Assembly: GCA_021713415.1 (NCBI GenBank)
Contig: JAKJJQ010000065.1
Coordinates: forward strand, 1-12,721
DNA from: M0027 sp021713415
Lineage (GTDB): Bacteria; Pseudomonadota; Gammaproteobacteria; Francisellales; Francisellaceae
Direction: 5' to 3'
Length of the DNA stretch: 12,721 nt
Within the stretch, counting starts at the first letter, position 1, and each line of letters opens with the position of its first letter. Shown here one piece after another: positions 1-5,885 of the stretch. Position numbers and translations under genes: made by a program. Below the pieces are notes generated by a model, which saw only the letters and a list, made by a program, of their open reading frames with translations, was not told where the DNA came from and did no database searches.

Positions 1-310
1 ACTGCCTATACTATTATGGGATATTTACCAGAGATCAAAACAGCAAATAGAAAGCAACTAGCCGCCTTGGTAGGAGTTGCACCATATAATCGAGATAGTG
101 GAAAGCAGAAAGGCAAACGATTTATATATGGCTGCCGTAGCCAGTTTGAAACATTCACCGGAAATGAAGGAGTTTTACCAACGCTTAAAACTTAAAGGTA
201 AGCCATCTAAAGTTGCATTAGTGGCTATTATGAACAAGTTGATTGCTATTATCAGTTCTGTAATAAAAAGAAGGACACCTTGGATGAAAATAAATCAGAT
301 TAATGCGTGA
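1..310 (+). pseudogene. IS110-family transposase, decayed 3' end
   Basis: This is the C-terminal (Transposase_20) part of an IS110-type DEDD transposase, cut by the window edge on its 5' side. Frame 1 reads the conserved stretch ending LVGVAPYNRDSGKQKGKR (about 64-120). The family match then moves to frame 2, which continues NDLYMAAVASLKHSPEMKEF and later YQRLKLKGKPSKVALVA to a TGA at 308-310. In intact relatives the pattern is GKR-x-I-x-GGR-x-x-VR-x-x-LYMA, so about a dozen residues and the frame are lost near 115-131. The copy is therefore inactive. The upstream part is not visible, so I cannot say whether the element is otherwise complete. IS110 elements have no obvious terminal inverted repeats, and I could not place a right end in 311-394. 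Confidence 0.85.
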
Positions 311-393
311 CTTTTATAACAGATGCTGAGGTTAATATGGCTCAGATAAATTTTTGTCCACGAGGCCTAAATGTTTAATTTTATAGTTGTATG

Positions 394-424
394 ATTATAT
401 GGCAAGATCATTTTGCCATATAAT
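394..424 (-). terminator. Hairpin downstream of the second curlin-like gene
   Basis: A perfect 12-bp inverted repeat, ATTATATGGCAA at 394-405 and TTGCCATATAAT at 413-424, has a 7-nt loop. It lies 11 bp past the stop of the fibre gene transcribed toward it. A similar hairpin sits at the same place behind the other fibre gene. There is no clean T-run on the minus-strand side, so it could be a weak or Rho-assisted terminator or an mRNA 3'-end stabiliser. Confidence 0.5.
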
Positions 425-434
425 AGATAGTCAT

Positions 435-2177
435 TTATGGATTATATGTGAAAGTCATTATGTTATTACTTCCAACAAGCGTAGTGGTATGAAGATAATG
501 ATCACCATTTACCGTTGTAGTAACACTATTACTATCTCCATCAATACTATAGGTTAAATCATTAAAAGAACCTGTAATATTTGTTGTAAGAGTATTATCA
601 GATCCTAAAATTTGATCTACAGTTAACTCATTGGAATTACTACCCATAAATAATGTAGATATAACAACATTATTATCACCTTCAATATCATTGTAATCCA
701 AATCATTATCGTCACCTGTTAAAGTAGCTAATAGCATATTTCCATTACCGACAACATCATGAAAGTCAATATCATTACTATTACCTGCCACAGTTGCTGA
801 CAATTCATTCAGATTTCCAACAACACTATCAAAATCTACATTATTATCATCACCTGTTAAAGTAGCTGATAGCATATTTTCATTACCGACGACATCATGA
901 AAATCAACATCATTATCATTACCTGTCACACTTGCTGATAAATTGTTTAAATTTCCTGTTATATCATCAAAATCTAGATCATTACTATTTCCCATGACTG
1001 TTGCTGATAAATCATTTGAATCTCCATTAACATCAATGAAATCTACATTATTATCATTACCTGTCACACTTGCTGATAAATTGTTTAAATTTCCTGTTAT
1101 GTCACTAAACAGTAAATCATTACTATTTCCCATGACTGTTGCTGATAAATCATTTGAATCTCCATTAACATCAATGAAATCTACATTATTATCATCACCT
1201 GTTAAAGTAGCTGATAAGTCATTTAAATCTCCATTAACATCAATAAATTCTAAATTATTATCATCACCTGTAATATTTGCTGATAAGTTATTTGAATTTC
1301 CAACAATATCATACATATAACTATCATTATTATCGCCATGTATATCGGAAAAGAAATTATTATTATTACCTTGATTTTCACCTACAAAACCCATATCTAT
1401 AAGATTGGAGTTGCCTTCAATTGTTGCATTAAATGTATTTGTATCACCATCTATTGCTAGATTATGGCGATTATTATCTCCTACAATTAAAGCACTGCTT
1501 AGGTTATTATTTCCATCCAGATTAATTGCACCACCATTGCCAATGAAATTATCATTCCCTTCAATATCAACAGTAGAAATATTGCTATCACCATTTTGTG
1601 TAACTGTAAATTCATTATTATCACCGCTACCTCTATAGGTAAAAGCATTTCCCATTAATACTGAATCTTGATCTACTGTTCCATCAAGCTGATTACCAAT
1701 TGATGTAACCGTACTACTATTACCTGGGCCTGATTGATCAAGTTCAAAACTAGAATCATTACCATTAACATTGAGTAAAGATAAATTACCTTCTCCATTT
1801 TGCACTAAGCTTAAAAATAAATTATCACCATTCCATATCGTTAAGGCTTTATTAGGATTAGCAATACTAGCACCTGACTGATCAATGAAAACATCATTAT
1901 TACCGTCAATTGCTGGATTCACTAAACTTGTAATCTCACTTACTTGTATACTGCCTGATGTTTGTGAGACAGTCATTTGTACATTATTCATAGTTGCTGT
2001 TGTATCTGAAATAGCTGCAGTACTACCTGAGAGTGACTGATCTATTGCATTAACATCAACCAATGCATCACTATGAGCAGCATCAAATGCTGCAGATACA
2101 CTAGTTGTTGCATTTGCATTTATATACAGACAACTGAATAACGCAACCCCTAGTAGGTTTTTACTTAGGATATTCAT
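435..2177 (-). CDS. Secreted curlin-like amyloid fibre protein with nine 23-residue repeats (580 aa)
   Basis: Predicted secreted fibre subunit, last gene of the curli-type operon. The ATG at 2177 is chosen because GGAGAA lies just upstream and it matches the paralogue's start; a TTG 12 nt upstream is spurious. Residues 1-23 form a signal peptide ending ANA before TTSVSA. Residues about 50-200 hold curlin-like motifs such as DQSGPGN, VQNGEGN and VTQNGDSN. Residues 281-487 are nine exact 23-residue units with consensus G[ND]xN[ND]xxFxDxxG[ND]xNxLSATxT, each two short strands joined by Asn/Asp/Gly turns. Degenerate units follow to the C-terminus TFTYNP. The protein is acidic, Asn/Asp-rich and has no Cys after the signal peptide. 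Family knowledge: CsgF and CsgG export such subunits. Inference: this is the main or accessory amyloid subunit. The unit sequence differs from the CsgA repeat, so a non-amyloid beta-solenoid surface protein is an alternative. Confidence 0.8.
   Translation of the reverse strand: MNILSKNLLGVALFSCLYINANATTSVSAAFDAAHSDALVDVNAIDQSLSGSTAAISDTTATMNNVQMTVSQTSGSIQVSEITSLVNPAIDGNNDVFIDQSGASIANPNKALTIWNGDNLFLSLVQNGEGNLSLLNVNGNDSSFELDQSGPGNSSTVTSIGNQLDGTVDQDSVLMGNAFTYRGSGDNNEFTVTQNGDSNISTVDIEGNDNFIGNGGAINLDGNNNLSSALIVGDNNRHNLAIDGDTNTFNATIEGNSNLIDMGFVGENQGNNNNFFSDIHGDNNDSYMYDIVGNSNNLSANITGDDNNLEFIDVNGDLNDLSATLTGDDNNVDFIDVNGDSNDLSATVMGNSNDLLFSDITGNLNNLSASVTGNDNNVDFIDVNGDSNDLSATVMGNSNDLDFDDITGNLNNLSASVTGNDNDVDFHDVVGNENMLSATLTGDDNNVDFDSVVGNLNELSATVAGNSNDIDFHDVVGNGNMLLATLTGDDNDLDYNDIEGDNNVVISTLFMGSNSNELTVDQILGSDNTLTTNITGSFNDLTYSIDGDSNSVTTTVNGDHYLHTTTLVGSNNIMTFTYNP
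717..1337 (-). repeat. Nine tandem 69-bp (23-codon) units
   Basis: These are in-frame tandem units inside the 580-residue curlin-like gene. Each is exactly 69 bp and encodes one turn of the GDDNNVDFIDVN-GDSNDLSATVM type. Units alternate between two flavours, GNDNNVDF and GNSNDLDF. Two adjacent 138-bp blocks (922-1059 and 1060-1197) are nearly identical, differing mainly in a short stretch encoding DDIT versus SDIT, which points to recent duplication of a two-unit block. Confidence 0.9.
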
Positions 2178-2243
2178 ATCGTTCTCCAATTAGAATTATA
2201 TTCTTTTATTTAATTTTTCTTTTTTTGTTTTAAATAGGACTTT

Positions 2244-2255
2244 TCACTTTTTCAT
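2244..2255 (-). other. Minimal leader ORF (MKK) with strong ribosome-binding site
   Basis: On the minus strand, GGGAGGTG (complement of 2260-2267) is followed after six bases from GGAGG by ATG AAA AAG TGA. This Shine-Dalgarno is stronger than that of the fibre gene itself, whose ATG lies 78 nt further on in the same frame. An equivalent arrangement precedes the paralogous gene. It may act as a leader peptide or ribosome-loading site; the function is inferred. Confidence 0.4.
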
Positions 2256-2372
2256 AATGCACCTCCCTAAATAATTATTTTATTTGTTTTAAAACTAAAA
2301 ATACCCGGCCCAATATATCTTTATAAAATATTACAAATTTTTTAATAAAATCTAATTAATCTTACATTTGCA

Positions 2373-2407
2373 TCATTATATGGAGTAACTGTTATTCCAT
2401 ATAATGA
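2373..2407 (-). terminator. Hairpin between the two curlin-like genes
   Basis: A perfect 12-bp inverted repeat, TCATTATATGGA at 2373-2384 and TCCATATAATGA at 2396-2407, has an 11-nt loop and lies 8 bp after the stop of the 511-residue fibre gene. It shares ATTATATGG/CCATATAAT with the hairpin at 394-424, while the apex differs on both arms so that pairing is kept. No T-run follows, so it may attenuate or stabilise rather than fully terminate. Confidence 0.5.
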
Positions 2408-2415
2408 ATAGTCAT

Positions 2416-3951
2416 TTATGGATTATATGTGAAAGTCATTATGTTATTACTTCCAACAAGCGTAGTGGTATGAAGATAATGATCACCATTTACCGTTGTA
2501 GTAACACTATTACTATCTCCATCAATACTATAGGTTAAATCATTAAAAGAACCTGTAATACTTGTTGTAAGAGTATTATCAGATCCTAAAATTTGATCTA
2601 CAGTTAACTCATTGGAATTACTACCCATAAATAATGTAGATATAACAACATTATTATCACCTTCAATATCATTGTAATCCAAATCATTATCGCCACCTGT
2701 TACTATCGCTGATAATACATTTCCATCCCCTTCAATATCATGAAAGTCAATATCATTACTATTACCTGCCACAGTTGCTGATAGCATATTTTCATTACCG
2801 ACGACATCATGAAAATCAACATCATTATCATTACCTGCCACAGCTGCTGATAACTCATTTAAATTTCCTGTAATATCATCAAAATCTAGATCATTACTAT
2901 TGCCCATGACTGTTGCTGATAAATCATTTAAATTTCCTGTTATGTCACTAAACAGTAAATCATTACTACTTCCCATAATAATTGCTGACAAATCATTACT
3001 ATCACCAGTAATCCTGAGCATTCTTATTCTATTATTATCTCCATCAATACTCGCATTTAATGTATTAAAATCTCCAAAAACTTGATTTGTATAAACGGTA
3101 TTGACATTTCCAGAAATATCTATTGATACTATATTGTTATTTCCATCATTAGGGCTTACTCCTCCCATAGTAGCTTGGTTATTATTTCCCATAATATCTA
3201 AATTCAATTCATTACTATTACCCATAAACCAGACCTTATGCCAGTTATCATCACCTACAATGATGGCTTGATGAATATTATTATCTCCTAATAACCTAAT
3301 GCCCTGATTCCAAACCATATTATTATTATTTCCTTCAACATAAATATTAGAAGTATTACTATCACCATCCTTTACAACTAAAAATGAATTATTATCACCA
3401 CTACCTCTATAGGTAAAAGCATTTCCCATTGATACTGAAGCTTGGTCTACTATTCCATTAAGCTGATTACCAATTGATGTAACCGTACTACTATTACCTG
3501 GGCCTGACTGATCAAGCATAAAACTAGAGTTATGACCATCAACATTGAGTAAAGATAAATTACCTTCCCCACTTTGCACTAAGCTTAAAAATAAATTATC
3601 ACCATTCCATATTGTTAAAGCTTTATTAGGATTAGCAGTACTAGCACCTGACTGATCAATGAAAACATCATTATTACCGTCAATTGCTGGATTCACTAAA
3701 CTTGTAATCTCACTTACTTGTACACTACCTGATGTTTGTGAGACAGTCATTTGTACATTATTCATAGTTGCTGTTGTATCTGAAATAGCTGCAGTACTAC
3801 CTGAGAGTGACTGATCTATTGCATTAACATCAACCAATGCTGCACTATGAGCAGCGTCAAATGCTGCAGATACACTAGTTGTTGCATTTGCATTTATATA
3901 CAAACAACTGAATAAAACAACCCCCAGTAGATTTTTATTTAGGATATTCAT
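2416..3951 (-). CDS. Secreted curlin-like amyloid fibre protein with six 23-residue repeats (511 aa)
   Basis: First of two tandem paralogous fibre genes, 105 bp after csgG and in the same direction. ATG at 3951 is preceded by GGAGAA. Residues 1-23 are a signal peptide ending ANA. Residues about 50-190 contain curlin-like motifs (IDQSGAS, VQSGEGN, DQSGPGN). Residues 281-418 are six exact 23-residue units, followed by a C-terminal section of about 90 residues almost identical to the paralogue's. Residues about 195-325 differ strongly from the paralogue. The ends are thus homogenised and the middle diversified. By family knowledge the protein would be secreted through CsgG and assembled on the cell surface; whether it is a major subunit or the nucleator (CsgB role) cannot be told from sequence. 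Like its partner it lacks the regular Gln/Asn ladder in the repeat section. Confidence 0.8.
   Translation of the reverse strand: MNILNKNLLGVVLFSCLYINANATTSVSAAFDAAHSAALVDVNAIDQSLSGSTAAISDTTATMNNVQMTVSQTSGSVQVSEITSLVNPAIDGNNDVFIDQSGASTANPNKALTIWNGDNLFLSLVQSGEGNLSLLNVDGHNSSFMLDQSGPGNSSTVTSIGNQLNGIVDQASVSMGNAFTYRGSGDNNSFLVVKDGDSNTSNIYVEGNNNNMVWNQGIRLLGDNNIHQAIIVGDDNWHKVWFMGNSNELNLDIMGNNNQATMGGVSPNDGNNNIVSIDISGNVNTVYTNQVFGDFNTLNASIDGDNNRIRMLRITGDSNDLSAIIMGSSNDLLFSDITGNLNDLSATVMGNSNDLDFDDITGNLNELSAAVAGNDNDVDFHDVVGNENMLSATVAGNSNDIDFHDIEGDGNVLSAIVTGGDNDLDYNDIEGDNNVVISTLFMGSNSNELTVDQILGSDNTLTTSITGSFNDLTYSIDGDSNSVTTTVNGDHYLHTTTLVGSNNIMTFTYNP
2698..3111 (-). repeat. Six tandem 69-bp (23-codon) units
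   Basis: These are in-frame tandem units within the 511-residue curlin-like gene, in the same register (first unit at residue 281) as the nine-unit array of the paralogue. The first two units are degenerate (for example GDNNRIRMLRIT) and the later four match the paralogue's consensus. Confidence 0.88.
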
Positions 3952-3971
3952 GTTGTTCTCCGAAATTAGAA

Positions 3972-4016
3972 TTATATTTCTTTTTTAGCTTGAATATTAT
4001 TTTTCATTGTTTTCAC
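3972..4016 (-). other. Short leader ORF (14 codons) upstream of the first fibre gene
   Basis: On the minus strand, GGGAGGTG (complement of 4021-4028) is followed after six bases from GGAGG by GTG and a 14-codon reading frame, MKTMKNNIQAKKEI, ending TAA at 3972. An in-frame ATG is the fourth codon. It ends 20 bp before the fibre gene ATG. The ribosome-binding site and its spacing are conserved with the leader of the second fibre gene, but the peptide is not. Expression is unproven. Confidence 0.4.
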
Positions 4017-4056
4017 TATGCACCTCCCTAAGTAATTATTAGTTATTCATTACACA

Positions 4057-4854
4057 TCAACTTTTTATTTGTTTTATATTGCTGCTTGTTTCTTTTATAC
4101 TAAAAATACCTAATTCAATACTATCTTGAATAAGCTGTTTAACAGATTCTTCTAGTAAGCTATTTAATACAAGAATCTTGGGTTCATTTCTTGTAAAGCC
4201 ACCTTCAGCTTCCAATAATTTCTTATAGCTTACAAACTGAAAAACCCCTAGACTCAATCCATATGAATAAACTTGATCCGTCAAAACAGTAGAGCTTAAA
4301 ATTGATCCTGTCTCAATATCAATTAATCTTAAACTTATGGTCATCTGATCAGCTCTATATTCAGTAGAACCTCCAATACCAAAATATTTTGCACCAAGCC
4401 CTCCTGTTAAGGTATTAGATTCATAGTCAATAATTCCACCTGCAAGTGCATAGCGCGAGTATTCAAGTTTAGAAAACTTCTCTCTGTTATTTAGTTCGGA
4501 TAACTTTCTTTCAGTTAAAATATTTTTTAAAACAGTTCGCTCTAATACATTAAACCAATCACTTGCCAATAGTTTAGTAATTAAGACAGACTCTGGGTCT
4601 TGAGTAACTACTTTTGAATAAACACTTTGACCATTTAGTGCACCTTGATATTTCCCCGTATAATCTTTAAATTCAAAAATTGATACATTAAGTTTTTCTT
4701 TAGGAAAAGTTTTCATAAAAGCTTGTGAATAAACATTCTCATCATAAACAGGCTGCTTGATTCTTTTTTGGTTTGTAGCACAGCCTGTTAGTAGTATTAG
4801 AACCATAAACAGTGTAGTTATTTTGATATTATTAATTAGTAATTGTAATTTCAC
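4057..4854 (-). CDS. csgG: CsgG-family curli secretion channel lipoprotein
   Basis: Outer-membrane lipoprotein that in known curli systems forms the nonameric channel for subunit secretion. The GTG start at 4854 is supported by GGGAG six bases upstream and overlaps the end of csgF by 23 bp (translational coupling). The signal peptide ends in lipobox LLTGC with Cys25 as the lipidated residue. The 265-residue length is close to E. coli CsgG (277). Diagnostic stretches are LERTVLKNILTERKLSE (104-120), YESNTLTGGLGAKYFGIGG (144-162), RLIDIETGSILSS (176-188) and GVFQFVSYKKLLEAEGGFTR (203-222), then NEP. The constriction-loop region (GALNGQSVYSK, 71-81) differs from the E. coli Tyr51/Asn55/Phe56 loop. 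The gene lies between csgF and the fibre genes, so it is probably co-transcribed with both. Confidence 0.95.
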   Translation of the reverse strand: MKLQLLINNIKITTLFMVLILLTGCATNQKRIKQPVYDENVYSQAFMKTFPKEKLNVSIFEFKDYTGKYQGALNGQSVYSKVVTQDPESVLITKLLASDWFNVLERTVLKNILTERKLSELNNREKFSKLEYSRYALAGGIIDYESNTLTGGLGAKYFGIGGSTEYRADQMTISLRLIDIETGSILSSTVLTDQVYSYGLSLGVFQFVSYKKLLEAEGGFTRNEPKILVLNSLLEESVKQLIQDSIELGIFSIKETSSNIKQIKS

Positions 4855-5245
4855 TTGACTCTCCCGTTACTTTATCATCTAAATCAATAATGAAGCTATT
4901 ACCTATTTCTGTAACCGAAACAGTAAATGAATCCGTTTCAACCGAACCTGCACTTAAGTTACCATCATCATCAATCACATTTTTTAAGATTGAACTAGCT
5001 AACTGTGAAGCAATAACTGAATCTAATCTTGCCTTTAATCTCTCGGCAGCAGTATTTGCTGATGATCTACTCCCAGATGAAGGAGGTTTATGATCATCTT
5101 GTAGCTCAGCACTACGGAGTAGAAAAGGCCCATTTAAAGGATTGCCTCCAAATGAGGGATTGACAGGCTGATAAATTAATGTGGAGGCCATAGAATTTAA
5201 ATTAAATACCAACAAGAAAGATAATAAAATAATTTTAAGCATCAT
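4832..5245 (-). CDS. csgF: CsgF-family curli assembly protein
   Basis: Secreted factor that in E. coli binds CsgG at the cell surface and couples secretion to nucleation. The ATG at 5245 (first of two consecutive ATGs) is chosen because AAGG lies six bases upstream and it gives a clean signal peptide, MMLKIILLSFLLVFNLNSMA; a longer reading to 5290 adds a non-signal N-terminus without support. The mature N-terminus STLIYQPVNPSFGGNPLNGP followed by FLLRSAE matches the CsgF signature F-x-NPxFGGNPxNGxFLL that plugs into the CsgG pore. A Ser-rich linker (about 60-75) leads to a C-terminal domain ending in the SSEITITN strand, as in CsgF. It is 137 residues, about the usual size, and is the first gene of the curli-type operon, 177 bp from the upstream regulator gene. 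Confidence 0.93.
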   Translation of the reverse strand: MMLKIILLSFLLVFNLNSMASTLIYQPVNPSFGGNPLNGPFLLRSAELQDDHKPPSSGSRSSANTAAERLKARLDSVIASQLASSILKNVIDDDGNLSAGSVETDSFTVSVTEIGNSFIIDLDDKVTGESSEITITN

Positions 5246-5350
5246 AAGTAGCCTTAATTTTTTTGTTCTACATAAATATAAATATAACAAAATAAATTTT
5301 TATATAAGATTTGAAATAATAAAATAAATTTATTAATGGTGATATAAGTG

Positions 5351-5367
5351 TTTGCATGATTTTGCAT
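5351..5367. promoter_or_regulatory. Direct repeat TTTGCAT with 10-bp phasing upstream of csgF (candidate operator)
   Basis: TTTGCAT occurs at 5351-5357 and again at 5361-5367, exactly one helical turn apart, about 105-115 bp upstream of the csgF start. A 13-bp palindrome, TATAAACTTTATA, follows at 5385-5397. Phased repeats of this kind often bind regulators, and the Mor-like protein encoded just upstream is a candidate. The region 5246-5422 holds no gene I can support and is very AT-rich, so chance similarity is possible. Confidence 0.3.
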
Positions 5368-5422
5368 TGCACAATATCGAAATATATAAACTTTATAACT
5401 GATCATTGAAATACATTTAAAA

Positions 5423-5833
5423 TCAAAATAATTCTCCTTGTTTACCATTAAGATATTTCATTTTTACTTTATTAGCCAAATACCTTTTAAACACCGTCTT
5501 CCTATTAACCCCAATAATCTGCGCTATCTCATCTGCTGAGTAACCTTTATCAGCTAAATCCTGTGTTGCTTTACGCCTTAGTGATGACTCATCAATTTTG
5601 ATATTTTCTTTTTGAATATATAAACGTTGACCACCAAAATGTTTAACTAGTTTTTTAAAGATATGATCAGGCAATGCTTTCTTTAATCGACCTATAGAGC
5701 CACCAGAATAAATTGGTATATAAACCTTATTTCGATTATTTGTCGCGGCAATATCATAAATCACATCGGCATACTTTCTACCGATTAGGTTCTCGATCAT
5801 TTTATACCCGATTGATAGTGTTAGCTCATCCAT
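5423..5833 (-). CDS. Mor/C-like helix-turn-helix transcriptional regulator
   Basis: A 136-residue protein resembling the Mor transcription activator family (phage Mu Mor is about 129 residues). ATG at 5833 follows AGGGGGT with five bases of spacing. The N-terminal half looks like the dimerisation domain and ends in FGGQRLYIQKE (66-76), equivalent to the GG-x-x-x-YIPK element of Mor. The C-terminal half carries the DNA-binding helix-turn-helix: RRKATQDLADKGYSADEIAQ (86-105), then IIGVNRKTVFKRYL. A similar phrase, NKVYIPIYSGGS, occurs earlier (about 35-46), hinting at an internal repeat. No other phage gene is near, so this looks like a domesticated phage-type activator. It sits directly upstream of csgF on the same strand and takes the place that csgD or another regulator occupies elsewhere. 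The regulatory link to curli is inference. Confidence 0.75.
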   Translation of the reverse strand: MDELTLSIGYKMIENLIGRKYADVIYDIAATNNRNKVYIPIYSGGSIGRLKKALPDHIFKKLVKHFGGQRLYIQKENIKIDESSLRRKATQDLADKGYSADEIAQIIGVNRKTVFKRYLANKVKMKYLNGKQGELF

Positions 5834-5885
5834 CGTTTACCCCCTATTATTAGGTAATCTGTATCTAAAAATTAGAAAACTTTGA

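Larger units (their letters stand above)
435..4028 (-). repeat. Tandem duplication of the curlin-like gene cassette
   Basis: Two cassettes lie head to tail, roughly 394-2267 and 2373-4028. Each contains a GGGAGGTG leader, GGAGAA plus ATG, a fibre gene and a 3' hairpin. The first 150 or so codons, the last 90 or so codons and the bases around the stop are nearly identical between copies; the middle of the genes is not. The start-to-start offset is 1774 bp and the stop-to-stop offset is 1981 bp; the 207-bp difference equals three 69-bp units. Confidence 0.85.

Noticed and set aside
717..1337. Regular repeats that might suggest a CRISPR array
   Set aside because: Units are contiguous 69-bp protein-coding repeats with no repeat/spacer alternation and no cas genes nearby.
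943..1638. Open frames on the plus strand inside the repeat region of the fibre gene
   Set aside because: They are antisense to the repeat array, have no ribosome-binding site, and their apparent repeats only mirror the 69-bp units.
5254..5448. 64-codon frame between csgF and the Mor-like gene
   Set aside because: Low-complexity AT-rich sequence with biased residues (Tyr, Ile, Phe), overlapping the regulator's 3' end and the csgF leader; no family resemblance.
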